From: a bacterium
Lineage (GTDB): Bacteria; Planctomycetota; Planctomycetia; Pirellulales; Pirellulaceae
Assembly (NCBI GenBank): GCA_030430075.1
Contig: JAUIGN010000018.1
Span: forward strand, 62,001-126,000
DNA: 64,000 nt
Reading direction: 5' to 3'
Of the stretch, positions 19,659 through 28,619 are shown in pieces. Below the pieces are notes generated by a model. The model was not told the DNA's origin, searched no databases, and was given only the letters and a program-made list of their open reading frames with translations. Position numbers and translations under genes: made by a program. Position 1 is the first letter of the stretch; each line of letters starts with the position of its first letter.

Positions 19659-21722
19659 CTAATGAACCCGTTGACCCGGTTGGCCGCCTTCATCCACGCC
19701 CAGCATGAAGACCTCCTTGCCGCCCTCGCCGCTGGCCAGAATCATCCCTTCGCTGACGCCGAACTTCATTTTGCGCGGAGCCAGGTTGGCGGCCATCACC
19801 ACCAGTCGTCCCTCCAGATCTTCCGGTTGGTAGGCCTTCTTGATTCCGGCGAAGACGGTGCGACGCTCGTCGCCCCCCAGGCTCAACGTCAGCTTGAGCA
19901 GCTTGTTCGCTTCGGGAACGTTCTCGGCGGATACGACTCGAGCGATCCGCAGATCGACCTTGACGAAATCGTCGAAGGTGCACTGGTCGGCCAGGGGTTC
20001 TGCCTTCAGCGGCGCGTCGCTGTCTGCCGTCGTCGTGGAGGGGGTCGAGGAATCTGCTTCGGCGTCGGCAGCCGCTGCGGCCTGTTCTTTACTTTCGTCA
20101 ATCATGGCTTGAATGTCCTTGGCTTCCACGCGTTTAAGCATGTGTTTGAACTTGGCGACTGGCGATCCAGTCAACGGTGTCTGCGCGTCGTCCCAGTGCT
20201 TGATTGGTTGGCCCAGCAGAATCTCGGTCTTCTCGGCCAGTTCGGGAACCACCGGTGCCAGATAGACCATAATCTGGCGGTAGAGGTTCAACGCGACCGT
20301 GCAGATCTCCTGCACTCGATCTGCCTGGGCCGGGTCCTTTCGCAGGACCCATGGCGCGGCATCGTCAAAGAACGGATTCGCGCGATCGGCCAACTCCATG
20401 ATCAATCGCATCGCCCGCCCGTAATTGCAGGCCTCGTATGCTTCCGCGATCAGCTCGCTGGCGGCGGCGCCTTGTTGAAAGAGTCCGCCGTCGTCCGGAT
20501 AGGTTGCTGACAGGCCGGTTTCGGCAACGAACTTGGCAGCCCGGCTGGCCAGGTTCACGACCTTGTTGACCAGATCGGAATCGACCTTGTTCTGAAACTC
20601 CTCGAGATTCATGTCGATATCATCGAGCCGCGGGCCGAGCTTCGCGGCATAGTAGTATCGAAGGTAGGTTGGATTGAGATGCTTGAGGTAGGTGGCGGCC
20701 ATCACGAAGGTGCCGTCCCGCTTGGACATTTTCCGGCCATTGACGGTCAGGAAGCCGTGAATGTGAACTTTCTCCGGCAACGTGAAGCCGGCTGTTTTGA
20801 GCATGGCCGGCCAGAACAGGCAGTGAAAATACTGGATGTCCTTGCCGATGAAGTGGTGGATTTCGGTGGCCGGGCTCTTCCACCAGCCGTCAAAGGATTC
20901 ACCCTGCTCCGCACACCACTGTTTCGTTGAGGCCATGTAGCCGATCGGCGCGTCGAACCAGACATACCAGAAGTGTCGGCCTTCAGTGCCCGGGATGTCG
21001 AATCCGAAATAGGGTGCCGGTCGCGAGACGTCCCAGTCGCGGAGCGGCTCGTGGAGGAAGTGCCCCTTCAAGTAGTTGGCAACTTCGTCCTGAAGATGGC
21101 TGCCGGACTGGGTCCATTCGTCGAGGAATTCGTGGAGGGCTTCAATGGTGACGAAGTAGTGGACGGCTTCGCCTTGCACCGGCGGCTGGCCACTTGTCGT
21201 GCTGATCGGGTCGATCAAATCGACCGCACTGTAGGTGGCGCTGCACTTGTCACAGTTATCTCCGTACTGATCAGGCGCCCCGCATTTCGGGCAGGTTCCT
21301 CGCACGAAACGGTCAGGCAACGATTCTCCGCTCTGGCTGTCGAACAGCTCGACAACCGTCTCCTGCTTGATCAGCCCCTGCTCGTTGAGTGACCGCCAGA
21401 TTTCGTGGCACAGTTGCCGATTCTCGTCACTGTGGGTGCTGCCGTAATTGTCGAACGTGACCCCGAAGCCGGCAAAATCTTCCTGATGGGCCGCCTGCAT
21501 CTCGTCGATAAACTGTTGCTCCGTACAGTTCCGTTGCCGAGCACTCTTCATGATCGCCGTGCCGTGGGTATCGTCGGCACAGATGAAAATGCAGCGATGC
21601 CCGCGGAGGCGCTGAAAACGGACCCAGATATCCGTCTGGATATACTCGACCAGGTGGCCGATATGGATCGGTCCGTTGGCGTAGGGGAGTGCGGCGGTGA
21701 CGAGGATTTGGCGTTGAGTCAT
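19659..21722 (-). CDS. metG: methionyl-tRNA synthetase with C-terminal tRNA-binding domain
   Basis: The 687-residue enzyme has HIGH at residues 20-23, a zinc-binding pair of CxxC motifs (Cys144, 147, 157 and 160), the KMSKR signature at 331-335 and the helical anticodon-binding region after it (about 400-540). A linker rich in Ala, Asp and Ser (about 555-580) leads to a C-terminal EMAP/Trbp111-like tRNA-binding domain ([20 protein letters not shown] to the end), which in other bacteria also drives dimer formation. It charges tRNA-Met in the cytoplasm. It converges on the asparagine synthase gene with 242 bp between them, and starts back to back with the hicAB pair. Confidence 0.96.
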   Translation of the reverse strand: MTQRQILVTAALPYANGPIHIGHLVEYIQTDIWVRFQRLRGHRCIFICADDTHGTAIMKSARQRNCTEQQFIDEMQAAHQEDFAGFGVTFDNYGSTHSDENRQLCHEIWRSLNEQGLIKQETVVELFDSQSGESLPDRFVRGTCPKCGAPDQYGDNCDKCSATYSAVDLIDPISTTSGQPPVQGEAVHYFVTIEALHEFLDEWTQSGSHLQDEVANYLKGHFLHEPLRDWDVSRPAPYFGFDIPGTEGRHFWYVWFDAPIGYMASTKQWCAEQGESFDGWWKSPATEIHHFIGKDIQYFHCLFWPAMLKTAGFTLPEKVHIHGFLTVNGRKMSKRDGTFVMAATYLKHLNPTYLRYYYAAKLGPRLDDIDMNLEEFQNKVDSDLVNKVVNLASRAAKFVAETGLSATYPDDGGLFQQGAAASELIAEAYEACNYGRAMRLIMELADRANPFFDDAAPWVLRKDPAQADRVQEICTVALNLYRQIMVYLAPVVPELAEKTEILLGQPIKHWDDAQTPLTGSPVAKFKHMLKRVEAKDIQAMIDESKEQAAAAADAEADSSTPSTTTADSDAPLKAEPLADQCTFDDFVKVDLRIARVVSAENVPEANKLLKLTLSLGGDERRTVFAGIKKAYQPEDLEGRLVVMAANLAPRKMKFGVSEGMILASGEGGKEVFMLGVDEGGQPGQRVH

Positions 21723-21914
21723 CGGTTCTCTCTCAGCAGCGATCGGAGTTCAGGATTGTAGTGAAACAATCCATGTTAGGGGAGTGCGCACCGCCGTTTC
21801 CGGTCCGCGCACGCTGGCCGAGCAAGACCCTCAACGCTATTGACCCCAACCGGCTTGCGAACGATACTTCATCAGCAGAGTGAAGGAATTCAGGACAGAG
21901 AAGGTGCATCACGC

Positions 21915-22100
21915 GTGACGGTGCAAGAACTGATTCGTGCCTTACAGGCTGCTGGTTGGCAGGTCGTCAAATCAGACGATGAACTGCACCAGCTCAAGCA
22001 CGAGGATCGCATCGTCACGATCGCTGGAAAACTCGAATTGAGCCTGCCGCCAGGTGTGGAATACGTGCTGGCGCGGCATGCGCAACTTGGGGGAGACTGA
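21915..22100 (+). CDS. hicA: HicA-family toxin (mRNA interferase)
   Basis: Starting at the GTG at 21915 gives 61 residues, the usual HicA length. The order is a dsRBD-like fold: VQELIRALQAAGWQVVKSDDE, LHQLKHEDRIVTIAG, then LPPGVEYVLARHAQL. The catalytic His of HicA (GSHxxxKH in many members) corresponds to the His in ELHQLKH. The family cuts mRNA and tmRNA and stops growth until bound by HicB. A frame beginning at 21840 would add 25 residues unlike the family; an AGAAGG lies 12 bp before the chosen GTG. Only three bases separate its stop from hicB. Confidence 0.8.
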   Translation: MTVQELIRALQAAGWQVVKSDDELHQLKHEDRIVTIAGKLELSLPPGVEYVLARHAQLGGD

Positions 22101-22103
22101 CTG

Positions 22104-22310
22104 ATGCGCTACGCGGTTGTATTCGAAAAGTCCGAAACGAATTTTGGGGCCTACGTACCCGACCTGCCCGGCTGCATTGCCGTCGGCGAATCGTTGGCCG
22201 ATGCGAAGTCGGCAATTGCCGACGCCATGCGGCAGCACCTCGAGGACTTGAAAACTGCGGGACGACAGGCTCCCGTCCCCGCCTCCGTGTGTGCCTACAT
22301 CGACGCCTGA
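22104..22310 (+). CDS. hicB: HicB-family antitoxin, short form
   Basis: The 68-residue product is the partial RNase H-fold domain of HicB: MRYAVVFEKSETNFGAYVPDLPGCIAVGES and ADAKSAIADAMRQHLEDL. It lacks the C-terminal ribbon-helix-helix or HTH DNA-binding domain found in long HicB proteins, so self-repression of the pair is not evident from sequence. It should bind and block the HicA made from the gene just before it. The GGGGGAG upstream of its ATG is a much stronger ribosome-binding site than that of hicA, which fits the need for antitoxin excess. Confidence 0.85.
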   Translation: MRYAVVFEKSETNFGAYVPDLPGCIAVGESLADAKSAIADAMRQHLEDLKTAGRQAPVPASVCAYIDA

Positions 22311-22783
22311 CCGGGACTCCCACCACGCCCGGATCGTCCGTCAAATCGTTTCCAAGCCCCGGTGGACTGTCGGGGTGGTAGTCTGCCGCCTGCCATCGTA
22401 CGTCGTCGCGCTGGGCGGGCCGAGTCGGTTGGCTGTTTCGGCGGAGCTTGCATCGCCATCATCGACGGCACCGCCGGGCTGGCAACTTCCCCCCGAGAAA
22501 ACCCTTGCTTGGCATGTCAGATGCACTCACGGTGACTACTGATAGGAGAATCGTCGCCCGCTCTGGTTTCACCCGAACCCGGCAACGGTCGGCAGCTTTG
22601 CCGAGAGGCGGATCGCCGCCACTGGTTGTAACTTTTTCAAAACCACCACCCAATCTTGCATTCCTCAATTTGAAGAACTCAGGGCGTACCGATGGATCGG
22701 TACTCGCTGACCACACCCTGACTTGTCGGATTCGCTGACTTGCCGGAACCGGCTGGCCCCACATCGATCCATGGAGGGAAACG
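22311..22783. other. intergenic region with a perfect palindrome
   Basis: This 473-bp stretch precedes the thioredoxin/protease fusion gene. It contains an 18-bp palindrome (22686-22703) about 80 bp before that start codon, and a weak stem (CCCCG/CGGGG, 22357-22375) after hicB. No gene is supported. Confidence 0.5.
22686..22703. promoter_or_regulatory. perfect 8-bp inverted repeat, candidate operator
   Basis: GTACCGAT-GG-ATCGGTAC is fully symmetrical and lies about 80 bp before the start of the thioredoxin/trypsin fusion gene, where a repressor or activator site would be expected. No matching second site was noticed in the window. Confidence 0.45.
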
Positions 22784-24262
22784 ATGTCGACTGTCTCTGC
22801 TCTTGTTCTTACCCTGGCGCTCTCCGCCCCCAGTGACACGGTTCTGTTGGAATTCTCGGCTGCATGGTGCGGGCCCTGTCGCACGGTCGAGCCTACCGTG
22901 CGGCGCCTGATCTCGGCCGGGTACCCAGTTCGTCAGATCGATGTTGATCGCGAGTCGGCGATCGCCTCGCGTTTTCGCGTTACCGGGGTGCCTTGTTTTG
23001 TGATGCTGGTGGACGGGAAAGAGGTCGACCGGGTTTCCGGGCCCGTCAGCTACGCACGTCTGACACAGATGTACACGCATGCCCGAGTTCGCCCCCAGCC
23101 AGCGCAAGCTGCAGCACCCGGGTCGTCGATGGTCGGGGCCAATCGCCGCGACCCGCGAGGGAACATCGTCCGCGCGCAATCGCCGGACGGCCCGCCGTCG
23201 CCGTCCACCCTGGCAGCGTTGCCGCGAACGTCAGCACCGCCGGCCGGCTCGTCCGCACCAACAGGTGTCGACCCGGCCGCCGTGCAGGCTGCCTTTCAGG
23301 CCACGGTCCGTCTCAAGGTCGAAGATGCGCAGGGGCACGGCAGCGGCACGGGGACGATTATCGACGCGCATGAGGGTGAAGCGCTGGTGGTGACCTGTGG
23401 ACACCTGTTTCGCGAGTCGGCCGGCAAGGGGACGATTCACGTGGACGTATTCCAGGACGGAACGCCCCGCACCGTGCCCGGAAACCTGATCAGCTACGAC
23501 CTGGACCGCGATATCGCGCTGGTCAGCATTACGCCGGGCCGGCCCGTGTCGCCCGTCCGCGTGGCGACCGACGGCAAGGGTATTTCCCGCGGGGCGGCCG
23601 TCTTCAGTATCGGTTGCGATCAGGGCGCGGCGCCCAGCGTACGGAAGAGCCATGTCACGGCGATCGACCGGTACCTGGGCCCACCCAACATCGAGGTCGC
23701 CGGACAACCGGTCGAAGGACGCAGCGGCGGGGGACTGTTCTCCAGCGACGGGCGGCTGATCGGGATCTGCAACGCTGCCGACCCGGCGGACGACGAAGGT
23801 ATCTATGCCGGCCTGGCAACGATTCACTGGGAGCTGGACCGGATTGGGCAGCGACGTATCTATGCCGCCAACGACCGGCCAGCTCCGGCACGGTCTGATC
23901 TTGCCGCCGTCGCCTCGCCCGAGCGGCTGCCGCAACCCGCTTCGCCGCCGGCAATGCCGGACCGGATGGTGGTTCCGGTAGCGGCAAGCCAGATGCAGCC
24001 CGTGCAGCCGACGGCGAGCGATCCGTCATCCACGGGCATCGCGGATGCGGACACCGAAGTCATCTGCATCATTCGCTCACGTCGCGATCCGCAGGGCCAA
24101 CAAAAGCTGTTGGTGCTGGACCGGCCATCGGCAGAACTCCTCAACCGGATTCGCCGCGAATCCCAGTCATCGCCGGCCGCCGCCTCCATCGCCCGCCAGC
24201 CGACCGCACCACCGCGACGCGGTAACGAGCCCGTGATTCGAGCCCAATCGGCAGATCGTTAG
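22784..24262 (+). CDS. thioredoxin domain fused to a trypsin-like serine protease
   Basis: The 492-residue product combines two enzymatic folds. Residues 18-105 are a thioredoxin domain with W28-C-G-P-C32 and the cis-Pro region GVPCFVMLVDG. After a Pro/Ala/Ser-rich linker (about 106-175), residues 180-360 form a chymotrypsin/HtrA-like protease domain with His207 (TCGHLF), Asp243 (DRDIALV) and Ser314 (GRSGGGLF). The last 130 residues are low in order and rich in Pro, Ala and Gln. The N-terminus has a short hydrophobic run (SALVLTLALSAPS) that could be an export signal or anchor, but this is not certain. GGAGGG precedes the ATG. It may refold or destroy oxidised proteins in the periplasm; the targets are unknown. 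Confidence 0.85.
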   Translation: MSTVSALVLTLALSAPSDTVLLEFSAAWCGPCRTVEPTVRRLISAGYPVRQIDVDRESAIASRFRVTGVPCFVMLVDGKEVDRVSGPVSYARLTQMYTHARVRPQPAQAAAPGSSMVGANRRDPRGNIVRAQSPDGPPSPSTLAALPRTSAPPAGSSAPTGVDPAAVQAAFQATVRLKVEDAQGHGSGTGTIIDAHEGEALVVTCGHLFRESAGKGTIHVDVFQDGTPRTVPGNLISYDLDRDIALVSITPGRPVSPVRVATDGKGISRGAAVFSIGCDQGAAPSVRKSHVTAIDRYLGPPNIEVAGQPVEGRSGGGLFSSDGRLIGICNAADPADDEGIYAGLATIHWELDRIGQRRIYAANDRPAPARSDLAAVASPERLPQPASPPAMPDRMVVPVAASQMQPVQPTASDPSSTGIADADTEVICIIRSRRDPQGQQKLLVLDRPSAELLNRIRRESQSSPAAASIARQPTAPPRRGNEPVIRAQSADR

Positions 24263-24293
24263 CGAGGCAGGGCCGCGGACCGGCGGCGAGTAT

Positions 24294-24309
24294 CGCCCGG
24301 CGTCGGGCG
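24294..24309. terminator. stem-loop between converging genes
   Basis: CGCCCG and CGGGCG form a perfect 6-bp stem with a 4-base loop in the 94-bp gap between the fusion gene and ridA. It could serve both directions; no clear T-run is present. Confidence 0.4.
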
Positions 24310-24356
24310 TTGCCCTTACCTGGCGCGCCGAATGTCTGGCCCGCCCGCCCGCAAGT

Positions 24357-24821
24357 CTACGGTTCGATCTCGAAGATCACTTCGACTTCCACCGGGATGT
24401 TGCCGGGCAGGGAGCCCATCCCGACGGCGCTCCGCGCGCCGACGCCGGCATCCGCGCCGAACACCTCCGCCATCAATTCGCTGAACCCGTTGATTACGGC
24501 CGGATGCTGCGTGAAGTCGCTGGTGCAGTTCACCATGCCCAGGGCTTTCACAATCCGCTTGACGCGGTCGAGGCTACCGAGGTTGGCTTGGAGCGTCGCC
24601 AGAATTGCCAGCCCCGTTTGCCTGGCGGCATCGTATCCTGCCTGTTGATCGAGTGCGTCGCCAACGCGTCCGGTGATCAGACTTCCGTCGTTCTTGACAG
24701 GCCCGTGACCGGAGACATAGGCCATGTTGCCGGTGATGACGACCGGCTTGTAGACGCCGGCCGGTTTGGGCGCGGGCGGCAATTCCAGGTTCAGTTCCGT
24801 AAGCTTTGCATCGGCACTCAT
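24357..24821 (-). CDS. RidA/YjgF/L-PSP family protein
   Basis: The 154-residue protein fits the Rid superfamily (subgroup with the longer N-terminus): NMAYVSGHGPVKNDGSL, GLAILATLQANLGSLDRVKRIVKALGMV and the C-terminal GARSAVGMGSLPGNIPVEVEVIFEI. The Arg in GARSAVG corresponds to the Arg that binds the carboxylate of imine intermediates in E. coli RidA. Such proteins hydrolyse reactive 2-aminoacrylate or other enamines released by pyridoxal-phosphate enzymes; some members lack that activity. It lies 75 bp downstream of the CE15-like gene on the same strand and may share its transcript. Confidence 0.9.
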   Translation of the reverse strand: MSADAKLTELNLELPPAPKPAGVYKPVVITGNMAYVSGHGPVKNDGSLITGRVGDALDQQAGYDAARQTGLAILATLQANLGSLDRVKRIVKALGMVNCTSDFTQHPAVINGFSELMAEVFGADAGVGARSAVGMGSLPGNIPVEVEVIFEIEP

Positions 24822-24896
24822 AAGGATCGTCTCGTCGTGTGGAGTCAGTCAATAAATGGGAAGCGTGTCGGCATCCGAAATGCCGACGTTCGCAGT

Positions 24897-26192
24897 TCAA
24901 CGCGAAAAATGCAGGTCGGCAAAATCCAGGTAGCACTTCCAGTCGAAGTCCGTGACGTCGTGCTTGCCGGTGCGGATATGGTAGCCGATCGAATTCATGA
25001 CAGGTTGGTTGACGCGCGGCATCTGTTCGTCCGGGAGGCCCTTTTTTCCGAACAGGTGGTAGACCGGCGTGGCGTGGTAGCCCGCCAGGTACTCGCCGCG
25101 CGGGTCTGCCCAACGGTCCTCTTCCGCACTGGCGATATAGACCGGACGGGGTGCCATCAGGGCAATCAACATGTGCTGGTCAAAAGGCAAGGCGGCTTCG
25201 TTGTCGTTGTACTTGAGAAAGTTGTCGCAGAACCAGTGAGGAAACGAGGTGTTGATGCGTTTGACTTTTTCCCCAAACCGCCGCCGGCTCAAGGCGGCTC
25301 CCCCGCACCCGGAATCATTCGAGATCACGATGGCGAATCGCGGGTCGGTGGCGCCGGCCCACAGAGAGGTTTTGCCCAGCCGCGAATGGCCCATCACGGC
25401 GACTCGATGCTGATCGATAGCATCATCTGTTTCGAAGTAATCCACCGCACGGCTTAACCCCCAGGCCCAGGCGGCGATCGAGCCCCATTCGTCCGGGGCG
25501 GGTTGCCGCTGACCGTCCCGGTAGAAAAGCGGGTGCACTCCGTTTTGAAAGCCGTCGTCAAAGTCGGGATCGATGTCCCCGTAGTAGATGGTCGCCAGCC
25601 CATATCCCCGGGAGAGAATATCGTCGACGGCCCACCGCGTGGCGCTCGTACCCCGCGACGCTTCGGTTGCCCGGTGGTCGACGACGGCGGCTCCCTTGTT
25701 GCGGATCCACGACGTTGACAAGTGGATTTGGGGATCCGCATGGACCGTGTGATTCCCGTTGAAATTCAAGCCCAGAAAGACCGGCGTGGGGCCCGTTGCC
25801 GTGGCGGGGAGGTAGACCAAGAGATCCATTTTGGGCCCCCCCTTGTCGGCAGAGAAATAGATCCGGACCTGTTTGCGATGGGCTTTCCCATCCAGGGCCC
25901 GGGGGTCGCTCTCGGTCAGTTCGGCATGCATGCCGTCAAGCGGCGCCGGGCTCTTGCCATACATCTCGGCCGCGAACATCTGCAGAATTTCGGGACGCCG
26001 CTTGGCGGACCAGGTCTGCGCTTCCTTGACGGGAGAACCGTCGGCCATTACCAGCGGGTCGGGGAGCGAATAATCGGGAACGTTTTCCTCGTCATAGTTG
26101 ACGTCGCGCTGTTGCGCCGAAGTGGTTTGTGACGTTACGGCGAGAAGCCAGCATGCACAAAGGGCCGGGCCAAGCCATCGTTGAATCGTCAT
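24897..26192 (-). CDS. exported carbohydrate esterase, CE15 (glucuronoyl esterase)-like
   Basis: With the ATG at 26192 the product has 431 residues and a signal peptide, MTIQRWLGPALCACWLLAV, ending near TTSA. The body matches bacterial CE15 enzymes: EMYGKSPAP, PVFLGLNFNGNHTV, the nucleophile motif GHSRLGKTS (Ser270) and the family run SNDSGCGGAALSRRR. The family cuts ester links between glucuronic acid on xylan and lignin alcohols; some members act on other sugar esters. A GAAGG site lies 8 bp before the chosen start, while an upstream in-frame ATG at 26276 would put 28 polar residues ahead of the signal. It suggests use of plant or algal polysaccharide. Confidence 0.87.
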   Translation of the reverse strand: MTIQRWLGPALCACWLLAVTSQTTSAQQRDVNYDEENVPDYSLPDPLVMADGSPVKEAQTWSAKRRPEILQMFAAEMYGKSPAPLDGMHAELTESDPRALDGKAHRKQVRIYFSADKGGPKMDLLVYLPATATGPTPVFLGLNFNGNHTVHADPQIHLSTSWIRNKGAAVVDHRATEASRGTSATRWAVDDILSRGYGLATIYYGDIDPDFDDGFQNGVHPLFYRDGQRQPAPDEWGSIAAWAWGLSRAVDYFETDDAIDQHRVAVMGHSRLGKTSLWAGATDPRFAIVISNDSGCGGAALSRRRFGEKVKRINTSFPHWFCDNFLKYNDNEAALPFDQHMLIALMAPRPVYIASAEEDRWADPRGEYLAGYHATPVYHLFGKKGLPDEQMPRVNQPVMNSIGYHIRTGKHDVTDFDWKCYLDFADLHFSR

Positions 26193-26345
26193 GGGAATGC
26201 CTTCGGGAAGGGGATGAACTGGCGGTTCCATCGGACCGTTGTCACGTATCGTAACGCATGCCGAGCGAACATTCATGTGGTCGGGCGGCCCTTACAGGAA
26301 TCGGCCCGAAACGGTGGGGGCTGGCTGTGCCACGCGCGGCCTGCC

Positions 26346-28094
26346 CTATTTGTGGGCGAAGTTGACGACGCCGTCCCAGTCTGCAGGCGCGGTGAAATTC
26401 CGTTGCGCCATGTACCACATGAGATAGTCCTTGGCGCGGTCTGCCGCCGACATGGCCGCAAAGATATCGAAGGCCCGCATCCAGTCGCCTTCGATGAAGG
26501 CGTCGACCGCCACCTCGTGCTCGGCGATATCCGCATCCGAGATGCTGCCCGGGGCACTGGCCGGCGGCAGCAACTCACTGATCAACGTCGCTGTCTTCAT
26601 CCCCAACGGTCGGACACGAGCCAGTTTCCGGCAGCGGGCCGCCCCGCGTGACATGTGCTGTTTGACAAACTCCGCCGTCGTGTCATTGACAACGATCGGG
26701 ACCCGGAAGTGCTTGGTCATGCCCTCCAGGCGGGACGTCAGGTTGACGACCGGCCCGAAGACGCCGACCTTGACCTGCTCTGCCGCTCCCATCCGCCCGG
26801 CGATCGCCGGCCCGTGTCCGATGCCGATCCCCACCTGGAACGCGTCCAGGTTCAAACCGTCATTCTCTTTCTCTCGATTGAACTCCTTGAGCATCGCCAG
26901 GGCGGCCAGGCAGGCGGACTGGGGGCCGTCTTCCAGAACGTGCGGCCAGCCCCAGAACGCCAGGGCCGCATCACCCTGAAAGTCGGCAATCGCGCCCTCG
27001 TGCTTGTGGATATTGCGCGTCATCACACCCAGGGCGTCGTTGACGCGATCGAAGATCTCCCGCAACTGCCGCTGTTGGCTGTCGACGCGCCAGGAGAAGC
27101 CGCGCAAGTCACAAAACAACACCGTCACATTTTGCTCGTGTGGCTCCAGCCGAGCGTTGTCACGCTTGAGCGTGTTGACGATCGCCGGCGAAAAATATTG
27201 GGCCATCTCGGCCGCCTGGTGCTCCAGCAGGCGGACCTGGGCAATGGAGCCGACGAACTGGGCCAGGACTTCGGTGGACCGCAGATCCGCCAACAACTGT
27301 TCGCGTTTGATTGACGCGTTGCAGGTCGAACCTGCCGCGTACAGGCACCAACCGGCGCAACTTCTTTCATTGACCGGCGAGCAAAAGGCCCAATCGAGGT
27401 TGCCGACCATCGTGTACTCCGCATCCGACCGCTCGACATCGTTCCACATGTGGAGGACGTTCTTGTGGCTCTCCATGGTCGCCCGCAGCAGGCGATGGCT
27501 GGGCCGAAACGGCAGCGTGTCGTCGCGGACACGCGTGCGCATCATCTCTGGCGTGCGCAAGGTCGGGTCCTTGCCGATGTCAAAATTCATGACGGCGACG
27601 GCCGAGGCGTGCGGAATGGCAAACAGCATCTGCTCCAAAATCAACTCGGCCAGTTCCTCCGTCGAATTGGAACGGGCGATCAGGTTGGGCAACTTCCCAT
27701 AGACGATCTGCCAGGGACTCCCTTCATCAATCCGCACGCTGGAGAGTTCGTCACGGTCGTACGAATGCTCGTTGACGACTCCCGAGGGTTCCTCTACATC
27801 GGAAACGAATTCGAAGACGGTTTGCCCGATCTGAAAGCGTTCGCCGGGATGCACGTTAAATTCGCGCACCGAGAGACCGTTGACGAAGATCGGGTTCTTG
27901 GCCGTCCCCAGGCAGGTGACTTTGAGTTGGCCGTCGACCAGGATCACGTTCGCATGCTCGCGCGAAATCTGCTTGTCCCAGGTGACCGCCCAACCGGTGC
28001 GCGGGGCACGCCCCAGGCGAATATTCTCACCAATCGGAATCTCCATCCGCCAGCGATGATCTTGTTCTTTACCGATTGCAATCAAGTCGGCCAT
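26346..28094 (-). CDS. FHA domain plus class III nucleotide cyclase
   Basis: The ATG at 28094 follows GAGGAA and gives 582 residues. Residues about 20-95 are an FHA domain (IRLGRAPRTGWAVTWDKQISREHANVIL), which binds phosphothreonine partners. Residues 130-300 look like a GAF-type sensor segment. The class III cyclase homology domain follows (about 320-500), with the two metal-binding Asp residues at 329 (FCDLRGFS) and 375 (FQGDAAL) and the catalytic Asn and Arg in VVNLTSRLEG. The base-recognition positions are odd: Asp371 where adenylate cyclases have Lys, and Lys442 where they have Asp. Whether it makes cAMP, cGMP or neither cannot be decided. A helical tail follows. It is divergent from the SHD1 gene. 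Confidence 0.88.
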   Translation of the reverse strand: MADLIAIGKEQDHRWRMEIPIGENIRLGRAPRTGWAVTWDKQISREHANVILVDGQLKVTCLGTAKNPIFVNGLSVREFNVHPGERFQIGQTVFEFVSDVEEPSGVVNEHSYDRDELSSVRIDEGSPWQIVYGKLPNLIARSNSTEELAELILEQMLFAIPHASAVAVMNFDIGKDPTLRTPEMMRTRVRDDTLPFRPSHRLLRATMESHKNVLHMWNDVERSDAEYTMVGNLDWAFCSPVNERSCAGWCLYAAGSTCNASIKREQLLADLRSTEVLAQFVGSIAQVRLLEHQAAEMAQYFSPAIVNTLKRDNARLEPHEQNVTVLFCDLRGFSWRVDSQQRQLREIFDRVNDALGVMTRNIHKHEGAIADFQGDAALAFWGWPHVLEDGPQSACLAALAMLKEFNREKENDGLNLDAFQVGIGIGHGPAIAGRMGAAEQVKVGVFGPVVNLTSRLEGMTKHFRVPIVVNDTTAEFVKQHMSRGAARCRKLARVRPLGMKTATLISELLPPASAPGSISDADIAEHEVAVDAFIEGDWMRAFDIFAAMSAADRAKDYLMWYMAQRNFTAPADWDGVVNFAHK

Positions 28095-28281
28095 CGTCCA
28101 TTCCTCGCAGAAGCCAACAGGGTCGAGTCGTGATCCAGTTTGCGGCTGGAGAGCGAACAACGGTCGACGGGACGAGCGTCCGGAAGCGTCCCACCGCGGA
28201 GTTCGTCCCAGGTCACAAACGATCGATGACTCGATGACGGGGCGTGACCTGACGATAGCCGGAAAGACCTGGCAGCTCAAT

Positions 28282-28330
28282 ATGCGAAGCGAGGCCCCGC
28301 GTTGCGCGCGGTGCGGTCGTCGCTTCGCAT
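28282..28330. other. long perfect hairpin, possible structured RNA or regulatory site
   Basis: ATGCGAAGCGA (28282-28292) and TCGCTTCGCAT (28320-28330) are exact reverse complements around a 27-base GC-rich loop that can itself pair partly (CCGCG with CGCGG). It is roughly mid-way between two divergent genes. Confidence 0.5.
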
Positions 28331-28606
28331 CGGCGCCCCCTTGCGACCGACGGCACGTCCTAGGCGGGAGCGCCGTCGGAAAGATGCAGAAAGGCGGCTC
28401 GGCCGGTATCATGCATGGACGATCCGTCGTCGACCGCACGGCCGACGTTCGCCGCCGAGGCGCGCAGGCGATGCAGTGCTTGACGTAACGTATGCCAGTT
28501 TCAATTCGACGTCTCCTGCCATCAAGGCGCGTCGGTGATCGCATCGGCGAGCCAACACTTGGCGGAAAGACCTTTGCAGGAAGTACGCACACGGCAAATC
28601 GCTGGT

Positions 28607-28614
28607 GGGAGGGA
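28607..28614 (+). promoter_or_regulatory. ribosome-binding site that sets the SHD1 gene start
   Basis: GGGAGGGA lies 5 bp before the ATG at 28620. It overlaps the alternative GTG at 28605, which it therefore cannot serve. Confidence 0.7.
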
Positions 28615-28619
28615 CTGCC

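Larger units (their letters stand above)
28095..28619. other. long divergent intergenic region with a strong hairpin
   Basis: This 525-bp gap separates the start codons of the FHA-cyclase and the SHD1 protein and must hold both promoters. Its most distinct feature is an 11-bp perfect stem (28282-28330). I see no supported gene in it; short frames here have no ribosome-binding sites and no recognisable product. A small RNA is possible. Confidence 0.5.
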
